From Metabacillus idriensis (GTDB lineage Bacteria > Bacillota > Bacilli > Bacillales > Bacillaceae): a stretch of DNA of 64,000 nt. The notes beneath the pieces are model-generated. The model made no database searches and was not told the origin of the DNA. It saw only the letters and a list, made by a program, of their open reading frames with translations. Location: the NCBI RefSeq assembly GCF_009674765.1, contig NZ_WKKF01000011.1, positions 32,001 through 96,000 on the forward strand. Reading direction: 5' to 3'. A program made the position numbers and the translations under genes. Positions 38,042-47,169 of the stretch are shown piece after piece. How positions within the stretch are numbered: the stretch's first letter is position 1; each line of letters begins with the position of its first letter.

Positions 38042-39251
38042 ATGCGAAGAACTGGGGACTTAAAACTAATACAAGAAATAAACCGCTCTATTATCTTAGA
38101 TATGATTCGAAAACAAGCCCCTATTTCTAGAAGCGAAATTGAAACGAATTAATATTAGTCCTACTACCGTTACTTCAGCTGTTAATGAACTGATGAATGA
38201 AGGTTTCGTCCGTGAAGATGGGATTGGCGTATCAAATGGGGGCAGGAAACCTGTTTTGCTTCGCTTTGATCCAAATAGTCATTTTATAATCGGGGTCTCC
38301 ATTACTAATTCGTTTATAAAGATTTCGGAAATGAATTTAGAGGCTGAAATACGCCGAAAGGAAATCTATTCAACAAATCTACTTTTCGGACAATCAGTCA
38401 TTAATCACGTTTTAGAGCTGATCCGTCAGTTTCTTGAAAAAACAGAATATAAGAATAGATGTGTCGGGATTTCTATTATTACTCCAGGAATTGTCGACGC
38501 TCAGAAAGGAATTATTTCTTATAATACAAAATTGGATCTGCGTGATGTGCCCTTAAAAAAATTAGTTGAACAGCAATTTGGTTTACCAACTTATTTGGAT
38601 AATGACACGAATGCTTTTGTTTTAGCAGAGAAACATTTTGGTCCTTTTAGTCAATTTAAAGATTTGCTTTATATAACAGTTGGTGACGGAGTAGGCTCAG
38701 GACTTATGATTAACGGCTCGATTTACCGGGGGCATAAAGGCAGTTCTGGAGAATTTGGCCATACAACTGTTGACCGGGGGAGCGGTGTGAGATGTGAGTG
38801 TGGAAATGTAGGCTGCCTCGAGAGCTATGTACGCTGGCCATCTATTTATTCGAAGATAATATCTGCGATTATGACAAGGGGACAGAAAACGAAAATACAA
38901 GAACTTCTGCCGGAAGATATTAGTCAAATTACTCCAGAGATTTTTGTCAAAGCTATAAATTTGGGTGATGAGATTTCTCTGAAAATTTTAGATGAGGTCG
39001 TTTCCTATTTAGCTGCAGGAATTGTTAATTATATCCATTTATTCAATCCGGAAATCATCATTCTTGGCGGTGAGATTGTTCAAGATAATCCGATCTTTTT
39101 GGAAGCGATCAATCAGCATGTTTCAAAGCATGTCATTCCGGTTTTAAGAGATGACATCACTATTCGTACAACGTCTTTAGGTACAGAATTTGAAATGTTG
39201 GGTGCCGCTGCTGTTCTTTTACAAGAAAAATTTCAATCACCTGTAATCTAA
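38042..39251 (+). pseudogene. ROK-family transcriptional regulator with a frameshift in the HTH
   Basis: Translation from the ATG at 38042, which follows AGGGGTG, gives a typical ROK repressor start (MRRTGDLKLIQEINRSIILD...) up to codon 33, then hits a TAA at 38150. The rest of the protein (RINISPTTVTSAVNELMNEGFV onward) continues in another frame from about 38142 to 39251. The family usually reads SEIAKRLNIS here, so two bases seem missing after 38141. The C-terminal ROK domain is intact, with DNDTNAF, the GSGLMINGSIYRG loop and the zinc motif CECGNVGCLE. Without the shift, restart at a TTG at 38139 would lose the first HTH helix. It should control the sugar operon downstream; sequencing error is possible. 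Confidence 0.75.
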
Positions 39252-39296
39252 TACACCCTTAAACGGCTGAACATTTTAATAAAAGGTGGGGTTTTA

Positions 39297-40139
39297 ATGC
39301 TCAAAGGAATTAATCAATGGTGTTATCCGGAGGGAACGCCGTTAGAGAAGGTTTTCGAATATAGTTCAAATGCTGGTTTTGATGCGGTGGAGCTAAATGT
39401 TTATGAAGAAGATGGGCTTGGGTTGACGTTAGATACAACCATTCAGGAAGCAGAATTGATTGCAAAGCAGGCGGAACAGCATGGTCTAAAACTTCTTAGC
39501 TTATCAACAGCGCTCTTATGGAAAGCACCGCTTTCATCATTGGATGTAACGGTTCGGGAGCACGGAAGGAAAATTGTGAAGAAGCAATTAGAACTTGCCA
39601 GTGTAATGGGAATAGATACTATTTTAGTCGTTCCAGGACTCGTGAATGCAGAAACATCCTATGAAGTTTGTTATGAACTCAGTCAAAATGAGATTCGGAA
39701 GCTGTCAGCTGATGCAGAAATAAAAGAGGTCAATATTGGTATTGAAAATGTTTGGAACCATTTTTTATTGTCACCACTTGAGATGGCACGTTATATCGAT
39801 GAGATAAATTCAGATTATGTAGGTGCCTATTTCGATGTAGGGAATGTACTTCAATTCGGATATCCTGAACAATGGATTCGGATTCTTAAAGACCGTATAC
39901 GTAAAGTCCACGTCAAAGATTTTTCAAAGAAAGTGGGGAATATTACAGGATTTGTACCGCTTTTATCTGGAGATGTGAATTGGACCTCGGTAATGGAAGC
40001 GCTTCATGAGATAGACTATCATGACGTGATCACAGCTGAACTAACTCCTTATCAAATTTCTGCAAATGAATTAGCGAACGATACGGCACGTCATATGGAT
40101 ATTATTTTTGCGAAAGGAACAGCGACACAAAAAGTGTAG
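39297..40139 (+). CDS. Sugar phosphate isomerase/epimerase (AP-endonuclease-2 TIM barrel)
   Basis: The 280-residue protein belongs to the xylose isomerase-like TIM barrel family (IolE/YcjR type). Likely metal ligands are seen in VNIGIENVWNHF (Glu), GAYFDVGNV (Asp), KVHVKDFS (His/Asp) and ITAELTP (Glu). Such enzymes epimerise or dehydrate keto-sugars and inosose. It opens the sugar operon, after a 45-base gap with AAAGGTGGGG before the ATG, followed at once by an oxidoreductase gene. Confidence 0.85.
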   Translation: MLKGINQWCYPEGTPLEKVFEYSSNAGFDAVELNVYEEDGLGLTLDTTIQEAELIAKQAEQHGLKLLSLSTALLWKAPLSSLDVTVREHGRKIVKKQLELASVMGIDTILVVPGLVNAETSYEVCYELSQNEIRKLSADAEIKEVNIGIENVWNHFLLSPLEMARYIDEINSDYVGAYFDVGNVLQFGYPEQWIRILKDRIRKVHVKDFSKKVGNITGFVPLLSGDVNWTSVMEALHEIDYHDVITAELTPYQISANELANDTARHMDIIFAKGTATQKV

Positions 40140-40153
40140 GAGGAGAAAATAAG

Positions 40154-41149
40154 ATGACAAACGTAAAAGTCGGGTTTATTGGAGTTGGTGGAATTGCTTC
40201 AGTCCACTTGAAAAATATCAGCAACATTGAACATGCAACAATTGCTGCGGTGTGTGATATTTCTGCCGAAAGGGTTAAGCAAGTAGGAGAGCAATATAAA
40301 GCAAATGGCTATACCGACATAGATGAGATGCTTGAAAACGAATCACTGGATGCTCTTTTTGTTTGTGTACCGCCTTTTGCACATGGAGATATTGAAGAAA
40401 AAGCTGCTGCACTGGGTATTCACATGATGGTCGAAAAACCTCTGGGACTTAATTTAGAAAATGTAACAGCAAAAGCCAAAATAATTGAGAAATCTGGGGT
40501 TATTTGTGCAACAGGTTATTGCTTACGCTATCTGGATACAGTTTCAAAAGCAAAAGAGTATTTACAGGGGAAAGATATTGCAATGGTTAGAGGTCATTAT
40601 ATTACATCATTTGTTCAAACACCTTGGTACCGTTCGATGGCTAAGTCGGGAGGTCAATTAGTGGAACAGTCTACACATACACTTGATTTAATTCGCTATT
40701 TAGCAGGTGATGTGAACACTGTATACGCAAATATGGCATTGCGGTTGATGGGAGATATTCCTGATATCGATATACCGGATGTGACATCTGTAAGCATAAC
40801 CTTAGAATCAGGTGCAATAGGACATCTTACCAGTTCCTTTACCCAAGCAGATCATTATACAGGCATAGAACTATTAGGACGTAACTTTAGAGTTATGTTG
40901 GATAATACAACATTGCACATCATTGAAAAAGACAAAACAATTTCATATAAATCAAACCTTGATTTTTATGCAGCGCAGGATCGTGCTTTTATCGATGCAG
41001 TTCGCTTAAACGATAAAGAATTAGTGTTGGCTCCATACGGGGAAGCACTAAAAACGTTAGCTGTTACTTTGGCTGCGAATGCATCCAATAAAACAGGCGA
41101 GGCCATTCATTTATCAGAATTTATGTCTGCTTTGCCATGTGTTAACTAA
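40154..41149 (+). CDS. Gfo/Idh/MocA-family oxidoreductase 1
   Basis: The 331-residue enzyme has an N-terminal Rossmann domain (VGFIGVGGIASVHL), the family catalytic Lys in VEKPLG, and a C-terminal alpha/beta domain with the SGGQLVEQSTHTLDLIRYL segment where His and Asp take part in catalysis. Members use NAD(P) to oxidise a sugar hydroxyl, often at C3, or reduce a keto-sugar. AGGAG precedes the ATG, and the gene sits 14 bases after the isomerase gene. Confidence 0.85.
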   Translation: MTNVKVGFIGVGGIASVHLKNISNIEHATIAAVCDISAERVKQVGEQYKANGYTDIDEMLENESLDALFVCVPPFAHGDIEEKAAALGIHMMVEKPLGLNLENVTAKAKIIEKSGVICATGYCLRYLDTVSKAKEYLQGKDIAMVRGHYITSFVQTPWYRSMAKSGGQLVEQSTHTLDLIRYLAGDVNTVYANMALRLMGDIPDIDIPDVTSVSITLESGAIGHLTSSFTQADHYTGIELLGRNFRVMLDNTTLHIIEKDKTISYKSNLDFYAAQDRAFIDAVRLNDKELVLAPYGEALKTLAVTLAANASNKTGEAIHLSEFMSALPCVN

Positions 41150-41175
41150 TAATAACGAGAAATGAGGTGTAAAAG

Positions 41176-42174
41176 ATGAGGAGAGTGGCAGTTGTTGGTA
41201 CGGGAACCATGGGGACTTTGCATTTGGAAGCTTGGAAAAAGGTTAGTAGGTGTGAAGTTGTTGCCGTTATTGGACGGACTGAACAAAATATAATTCAAAT
41301 GACTGAGCATTTTGATGTCAAAGGTTTCAAAGAGTTACAAAGAGCGCTTGAGCAGATTCCTATAGATATCGTAGACGTTTGTGTTCCAACGCACCTTCAT
41401 GAGAAAGTAATTGAGATTGCAGCGCAAGCTGGAAAAGCGATCATATGTGAAAAGCCATTAGCTGCTGATACAAAAACCGCAAAAAGAATTGTAGATTTAT
41501 GTGTTAAATACGATGCACCTTTATACGTTGGACATGTCCTGCGATTCTCTCCTGAATACAAAGCAGCAAGACAACAAGTCTTAAATGGTGCAATTGGAAA
41601 GCACGGTGTAATGAGATTATCAAGAGTCGGCCCATATCCAAATGGCCGGGATGATTGGTATCGGGATGAATCAAAGAGCGGCGGTGTTTTATTAGATTTA
41701 GGTATTCATGATTTTGATTGGCTCCATTGGACATTCGGTGATGTGAAACGTGTAATGGCGAAAAGAATCAAACGAGAAAACCTAGAATATGCATTTGTCA
41801 CTTTACGTTTTGTCTCAGGAGCAATTGCCCATCTGACATTATCCTGGGGTATTACTAAATTTTCTACTTCCTTTGAGCTGGCTGGAAGCGAAGGAATGAT
41901 TACGTATAAAAGTTCTGAACATGAACCTGTTGAAGTAGAACTATTTAACGAGATTGATAGAAAGCAAGAAAGAGTTGCAGTTCCAAGCTATCTTGTTGAA
42001 CGTACTCCTCTGGAAAATCAGCTTCAGCATTTCGCAGATTGTCTTGAAAATAAGAAAAGTGCCGTTGTAACTGCAGCAGATGCCGTAAAAGCGATTGAAT
42101 TGGTTGAAGCTGTATTAGAATCAGTGAAAATTGGCCAGCCAATCGTGCTTAAGAAAGGGGGAGTTTTGAAATGA
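41176..42174 (+). CDS. Gfo/Idh/MocA-family oxidoreductase 2
   Basis: The 332-residue enzyme has the nucleotide motif VVGTGTMGTLHLEAW, the catalytic Lys in CEKPLA, and SGGVLLDLGIHDFDWLHW with the catalytic Asp/His. Its sequence differs widely from the neighbouring paralogues, so it is not a recent duplicate. The end overlaps the next gene by four bases (ATGA), indicating translational coupling. Confidence 0.85.
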   Translation: MRRVAVVGTGTMGTLHLEAWKKVSRCEVVAVIGRTEQNIIQMTEHFDVKGFKELQRALEQIPIDIVDVCVPTHLHEKVIEIAAQAGKAIICEKPLAADTKTAKRIVDLCVKYDAPLYVGHVLRFSPEYKAARQQVLNGAIGKHGVMRLSRVGPYPNGRDDWYRDESKSGGVLLDLGIHDFDWLHWTFGDVKRVMAKRIKRENLEYAFVTLRFVSGAIAHLTLSWGITKFSTSFELAGSEGMITYKSSEHEPVEVELFNEIDRKQERVAVPSYLVERTPLENQLQHFADCLENKKSAVVTAADAVKAIELVEAVLESVKIGQPIVLKKGGVLK

Positions 42175-43154
42175 AAGTAGGTATCATCAGTTTTGCCCAT
42201 ATGCATGCCGTGAGTTATGCCGAACATTTAACTAAACATGCAGATGTCGAACTGACAGCCATTTGGGATGAAGATATTGAAAGGGGAAGCATGATGGCTG
42301 AACGTTTTAACTGCGAGTACTATTCCAATCTCACTAGCTTCCTCCAAACAGATCTTGCAGCAGTTGTCATTTGTTCAGAAAACGCTAACCATAAAAAACA
42401 TGTAATTGAAGCAGCGAAGGCTAAAAAACATATTTTGTGTGAAAAACCAATTTCAACGAATGTTATGGATGCACAAGAAATGATTGACATTTGCAAAGAT
42501 CATGGCGTGATCCTTCAAGTGGCCTTTCCCGTTCGGTTTGTTCCTGCTGTCCAAAAGGTAAGAGAAGTGATTCGCAGTGGAGTACTGGGAGAAATTGTAG
42601 CGGTTGATGCAACAAATCATGGCCAAATGCCAGGTGGATGGTTTGTTCAAAAGGATCTATCAGGTGGAGGAGCAGCTGTCGACCATATTGTTCATGTGAT
42701 GGATCTTATCAGGTGGATGTTAGATGAAGAAGTGAAGAATGTATATGCCGAACTTGATACCCGTTTTTATGATATCGATGTTGAGGATTGCGGAATTGTT
42801 ACATTAGAACTAGAGTCCGGTACGATTGTGACGATAGATCCAAGCTGGTCACGTCCAAAAACATTCCCGACATGGGGAGATGTGACGATGGAAATTGTCG
42901 GAGTGAAAGGGAAAATCTCACTCGATGCCTTTAAACAGCATCTTGTGTTATTTAATGACCAACAGAAAAAGGTACAGCATATTGGATGGGGAGACGACAT
43001 GGATTTAGGACTTGTAAATGATTTCATTGATTGTATACAAGGGATGCGTATTCCATCGGTTACGGGAGAAGACGGTCTTCGTACAGTAGAGGTGGTACAG
43101 GCCGCTTACCAATCTGCAAAGGGAAAATCAACAATCACATTAATAAGAGAATAG
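42171..43154 (+). CDS. Gfo/Idh/MocA-family oxidoreductase 3, atypical nucleotide loop
   Basis: The 327-residue enzyme has the family core (CEKPIS, SGGGAAVDHIVHVMDLIRWML). The N-terminal loop reads GIISFAHMHA instead of the usual GxGxxG, a pattern found in one subgroup of this family whose cofactor use may differ. It is coupled to the preceding gene and followed four bases later by the binding-protein gene. Confidence 0.8.
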   Translation: MKVGIISFAHMHAVSYAEHLTKHADVELTAIWDEDIERGSMMAERFNCEYYSNLTSFLQTDLAAVVICSENANHKKHVIEAAKAKKHILCEKPISTNVMDAQEMIDICKDHGVILQVAFPVRFVPAVQKVREVIRSGVLGEIVAVDATNHGQMPGGWFVQKDLSGGGAAVDHIVHVMDLIRWMLDEEVKNVYAELDTRFYDIDVEDCGIVTLELESGTIVTIDPSWSRPKTFPTWGDVTMEIVGVKGKISLDAFKQHLVLFNDQQKKVQHIGWGDDMDLGLVNDFIDCIQGMRIPSVTGEDGLRTVEVVQAAYQSAKGKSTITLIRE

Positions 43155-43164
43155 GGGGATGTAC

Positions 43165-44421
43165 GTGAAAAAGTCTTATGCGTTCTTATTGAGTATTTTA
43201 TTGATATTTGGAGTAGTTTTAGCAGGCTGCAGCAGCAATGAAAAATCTTCAGGTGATGAAAAAGTAACCTTAAATATTGCTCTCTGGGACGAAAATGTGA
43301 GTGAAGTAGTGGATAAATCAGTAGCATTATTTGAGAAAGAACATCCAAATGTAAAAGTGAACATTACCTATACACCTTTTGCTGATTATTGGGCAAAGTT
43401 AAAAACGAGTGCAGCGGGCGGCAGCGGACCAGATATCTTTTGGATGAATGGACCAAATTTTCATCAATATGCTTCAAACGGTTTGATTAAAGATCTTCAG
43501 CCTCTTATTGAAAAAGACAAGATTGAAACAAGTGTCTATACACCGGCATTAGTAGACTTATATACGTATGAAGATCATTTATATGGAATGCCTTACTTTT
43601 TAGACTCAGTAGCTCTTTATTATAACAAAAAGTTGTTTGATGATGCAGGTCTTCCGTATCCGGATGAAACATGGACCTGGGAGACAATTGAAGAAGTAGG
43701 AGAGAAATTAACGGACAAAGATAAGAAAATCTATGGTTATATTGCTTCAAATCTTAGTCAGCAAGGTTACTACAACTTAATTCACCAGGCTGGCGGTTAT
43801 GTGATTAACGAGGATAAAACAAAATCTGGATATAATCTTCCAGAAACAAAAGAAGCATTTGAATTCACGAAAAGGTTAATGGATAAAGGGATTTCACCTT
43901 CAGCAAAAACGCAGGTTGAAACAAAAGGTGATCAGATTTTTGGTTCAGGTAAAGCAGCCATGGCACCTGCTATTTCTGTTATCGCTCCAACCTATTATGA
44001 GATGCTGGGAGAAAATCTTGGTATAGCGCCTCTGCCTAAAGGCAAACAAAAAGCAACAATTGTTCATGGCCTAAGTTGGTCTATGAATGACAAGACCAAA
44101 CATGAAGACTTAGCTTGGGAACTACTAAAAAAGCTTTCTGGTAAAGAAGCAGGTCAATACATGGGTGAATCTGGTTTTTCCATTCCAGCTTATCAGGAGG
44201 CAGAATCCCTATGGGTAGAATCGATCCCTTCAATCAACCTTAAGGTATTTACAGATTCCTTAGAATTTGGAGTTCCTTATCCAATTTCTAAGGATACAGA
44301 AAAATGGCAAAATGTTGAGGTTAAAGAATTTAAGGAAGCCTTTTTAGGAAAAAAATCAATTGATGAAGCAGCAGAAACTGTACAAAAAGAAATGGATGAA
44401 ATTCTTAAAAACGAAAAGTAA
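43165..44421 (+). CDS. Sugar-binding lipoprotein of an ABC importer
   Basis: The 418-residue family 1 solute-binding protein has lipobox VLAGC near residue 22, the pattern NIALWDENVSEVVDKSVALFEKEHPNVKVN, and SGPDIFWMNGPN. The GTG at 43165 follows AGGGGGA by five bases; the in-frame ATG at 43159 sits too close to that site. It delivers the unknown substrate to the two permeases that follow. Confidence 0.85.
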   Translation: MKKSYAFLLSILLIFGVVLAGCSSNEKSSGDEKVTLNIALWDENVSEVVDKSVALFEKEHPNVKVNITYTPFADYWAKLKTSAAGGSGPDIFWMNGPNFHQYASNGLIKDLQPLIEKDKIETSVYTPALVDLYTYEDHLYGMPYFLDSVALYYNKKLFDDAGLPYPDETWTWETIEEVGEKLTDKDKKIYGYIASNLSQQGYYNLIHQAGGYVINEDKTKSGYNLPETKEAFEFTKRLMDKGISPSAKTQVETKGDQIFGSGKAAMAPAISVIAPTYYEMLGENLGIAPLPKGKQKATIVHGLSWSMNDKTKHEDLAWELLKKLSGKEAGQYMGESGFSIPAYQEAESLWVESIPSINLKVFTDSLEFGVPYPISKDTEKWQNVEVKEFKEAFLGKKSIDEAAETVQKEMDEILKNEK

Positions 44422-44433
44422 AACATAGAAACG

Positions 44434-44466
44434 AAAGGTAATAGAATGGTGTATTCTATTACCTTT
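44434..44466 (+). other. Intercistronic 14-bp hairpin after the binding-protein gene
   Basis: AAAGGTAATAGAAT (44434-44447) pairs perfectly with ATTCTATTACCTTT (44453-44466). There is no T-run, so it is likely a 3' protective structure that raises the binding-protein mRNA over the permease mRNA. Confidence 0.65.
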
Positions 44467-44486
44467 CCTTGAAAGGAGAGTTCAGC

Positions 44487-45434
44487 TTGAATAACTATCC
44501 TAAAGCATTAAAGATTGAAAGAAAAGAAGCAGTTGTTATCAAAGTGGAAAAAAAGAAGTTAAATAAGGAAGCGATTGGCGCATATCTGTTTATCGCTCCA
44601 GTTGTCCTTGGTCTTTTTATTTTTTATATGGTGCCAGCAGCTGCTTCATTTTATTTATCCTTTACAGAATGGGATGGGTTAACAGCACCAGTTTTCAATG
44701 GCTTTGAGAATATAATTAATTTAATGAAGGACGAAACGTTTATTCGTTCCATGAAAAACACGGTGATCTTTACCTTTCTTTCTGTTCCGCTCTCTATCAT
44801 CTTAGCGATTCTTGTAGCTGTGCTGCTGAACCAAAAAATAAAAGGCATGGTTATTTACAGGACACTCTATTTCTTACCTGTTGTCACTATGCCTGTTGCC
44901 GTGGGTATGGTTTGGAAATGGCTGTATAACTCAGAATTCGGGTTAATAAATTATGTGCTGGGAATCTTTCATCTCCCGCAGCCTGAATGGCTGTTTGATG
45001 AAAAAATTGCATTAATCTCAATTATTTTAGTAAGTGTATGGATGAGCATCGGGAACAATATCGTGCTTTTACTTGCAGGGCTTCAAGGGATAGGCACCTC
45101 TTATTACGAAGCAGCCAAGCTGGATGGTGCATCAAGAATAAGTCAATTCTTTCATATAACGGTTCCTTTATTGACGCCAAGCATTTTTTTCGTCTTCGTC
45201 ATGTCCATGATCAGCGCCCTGCAGATGTTTGATTTGATCTTCATTATGGTCGGGACTGAGACCTCTTTGCTTGACCCAATGAGAACAGTTGTTTATGGCG
45301 TGTGGGAATCAGGATTTAAATACTTTGAAATGGGATATGCATCAGCCAAAGCATTCATTTTGTTCATCATCATCTTAATTATTACAGTCATACAGATGCG
45401 TTTGCAAAATAAATGGGTACACTATGATTCCTAG
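44487..45434 (+). CDS. ABC sugar permease 1 (MalF/UgpA type)
   Basis: The 315-residue CUT1 permease has a polar N-terminus and six membrane helices starting at IGAYLFIAPVVLGLFIFYMV, with the EAA loop YYEAAKLDGASRISQFFHITVPLLTP. A TTG at 44487 follows AAAGGAG by eight bases and is preferred over a TTG at 44469 that has no ribosome binding site. Confidence 0.85.
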   Translation: MNNYPKALKIERKEAVVIKVEKKKLNKEAIGAYLFIAPVVLGLFIFYMVPAAASFYLSFTEWDGLTAPVFNGFENIINLMKDETFIRSMKNTVIFTFLSVPLSIILAILVAVLLNQKIKGMVIYRTLYFLPVVTMPVAVGMVWKWLYNSEFGLINYVLGIFHLPQPEWLFDEKIALISIILVSVWMSIGNNIVLLLAGLQGIGTSYYEAAKLDGASRISQFFHITVPLLTPSIFFVFVMSMISALQMFDLIFIMVGTETSLLDPMRTVVYGVWESGFKYFEMGYASAKAFILFIIILIITVIQMRLQNKWVHYDS

Positions 45435-45452
45435 TGGAAGGAGGGAAAAGAA

Positions 45453-46268
45453 ATGAAAATACAAAAGTGGTATATTCATATTTTGTTAATTTTCGGAGCT
45501 TTTGTAATGGTGATCCCATTCTTGTGGATGTTATCAACATCACTAAAAACATTTACTGAATCGATGCAAGTACCGCCAACTATTTTCCCGAAAGAGTGGA
45601 AGTTCGAAAATTATCTGGAAGTTTTTATAGCAGTTGATTATTTGAAATATTACTCAAATACAATCATTGTTACAGTCGGCAGAACGGCTGCTCAATTATT
45701 ATTATGTTCATTAGCCGCATTTGCCTTTGCACGTTTAAAGTTTCCTTTTAAAAATGTTATTTTTATTCTCCTTTTATCCGTTCTAATGGTACCTGCTCAA
45801 GTAGTCATGATTCCAAGCTTTGTGATCATGAGCAAGCTAGGATGGATTAACACATTTTATGCATTAATTGTTCCTGGAATGTTTAGTGCATTCGGTGTCT
45901 TTTTACTGCGGCAATTCTTTATGTCAATTCCAAAAGAACTGGATGAGGCAGCGAAAATTGACGGCTGCACACTATGGGGCATTTATTGGAGAATTATCCT
46001 GCCATTATCAAAACCGGCTCTTGTAGCGCTAGCTATCTTCACCATTCTTGCATCTTGGAATGATTTCCTGTGGCCATTAACGATGACGAACTCAGAGGAT
46101 ATGAGAGTTCTTTCAGTTGGAATTGCAACCTTCCAGGGACAGCATGCAACAGATTATCCGCTGCTTATGGCAGGAGCATTAATGGCAACTGTACCGATGA
46201 TTCTTTTGTTTCTTTTCCTGCAAAAATATCTAATTGAGGGAATTACGCTAAGCGGTGTAAGAAAGTAA
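45453..46268 (+). CDS. ABC sugar permease 2 (MalG/UgpE type)
   Basis: The 271-residue permease has six membrane helices, the EAA loop DEAAKIDGCTLWGIYWRIILPLSKPA and the C-terminal LFLFLQKYLIEGITLSGVRK typical of MalG proteins. GGAAGGAGGG precedes the ATG. No ATPase gene is present in the operon, so a shared ATPase such as MsmX is presumed. Confidence 0.9.
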   Translation: MKIQKWYIHILLIFGAFVMVIPFLWMLSTSLKTFTESMQVPPTIFPKEWKFENYLEVFIAVDYLKYYSNTIIVTVGRTAAQLLLCSLAAFAFARLKFPFKNVIFILLLSVLMVPAQVVMIPSFVIMSKLGWINTFYALIVPGMFSAFGVFLLRQFFMSIPKELDEAAKIDGCTLWGIYWRIILPLSKPALVALAIFTILASWNDFLWPLTMTNSEDMRVLSVGIATFQGQHATDYPLLMAGALMATVPMILLFLFLQKYLIEGITLSGVRK

Positions 46269-46286
46269 TGAATAGGCGGTGAGAAA

Positions 46287-47165
46287 ATGAAATTTGGACT
46301 GAGTTCCTATAGTTTACAAGCGGCGCTTCGATCAGGGGAAATGACCATTTTAGATGTGATACGCTGGGCTGCTGATCATGGAAGTGAACACATTGAAATT
46401 GTCCCTTTAGACTTTTCCTTAAATGGAAATGAGGCGCTCATCAAGCAAATTTGCAGGACATGTGACGAAACTGGAATCGAAATTTCTAACTATGCAATTG
46501 GGGCTAACTTTGTGAAAGAGTCGGAAGAGTCATATGAAGCTGAGATTGATAGAGTATTGAAGGAAGTAGATATAGCTAATCAGCTCGGTGTCAAACTCAT
46601 GCGACACGATGTAGCATCACGCCCATTAAATGAAACATCGATTCAACATTTTGAACACGATTTGCCTGCACTTACTGCTGCTTGTCAAAGGATTGCAGAT
46701 CATGCAAAAAAATATGGGATTACAACTAGTGTTGAAAATCATGGTTATTATATCCAAGCGAGTGACCGTGTGCTGAGGCTGGTGGATGAAGTAAACAGAG
46801 CTAACTTTAAAACGACACTTGACGTGGGGAATTTCCTTTGTGTTGAAGAAGATCCTGTGTCTGCTGTAAAGAAGACGATTCAATACGCCTCCATGATTCA
46901 TATTAAAGATTTTTATTATCGTCCTGCTGTTCATAACCCCGGGGAAGGCTGGTTTAAAACTGCTTCAGCGAATTATTTGCGGGGTGCAATTGCTGGAAAC
47001 GGAGACGTTGATATTCGTGAAATCATAAAGATTATCAAGAATTCTGCCTATGATGGCTTTATATCAGTAGAGTTTGAAGGAATGGAAGAATGCAAAAAAG
47101 GAGCAAGAATATCCTTGGAAAATGTGAAACGAATCTTTTCAGACGCAAAAGCGAAGGGAGCATAA
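46287..47165 (+). CDS. Second sugar phosphate isomerase/epimerase
   Basis: The 292-residue TIM-barrel protein of the AP-endonuclease-2 group keeps likely metal ligands in TTSVENHGYY (Glu), TTLDVGNFLCVEEDP (Asp), MIHIKDFYYRP (His/Asp) and FISVEFEGME (Glu). It is a different branch from the enzyme at 39.3 kb. It sits between the transporter and the fourth oxidoreductase, suggesting that an oxidised sugar intermediate is isomerised or cleaved here. Confidence 0.85.
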   Translation: MKFGLSSYSLQAALRSGEMTILDVIRWAADHGSEHIEIVPLDFSLNGNEALIKQICRTCDETGIEISNYAIGANFVKESEESYEAEIDRVLKEVDIANQLGVKLMRHDVASRPLNETSIQHFEHDLPALTAACQRIADHAKKYGITTSVENHGYYIQASDRVLRLVDEVNRANFKTTLDVGNFLCVEEDPVSAVKKTIQYASMIHIKDFYYRPAVHNPGEGWFKTASANYLRGAIAGNGDVDIREIIKIIKNSAYDGFISVEFEGMEECKKGARISLENVKRIFSDAKAKGA

Positions 47166-47169
47166 TAAG

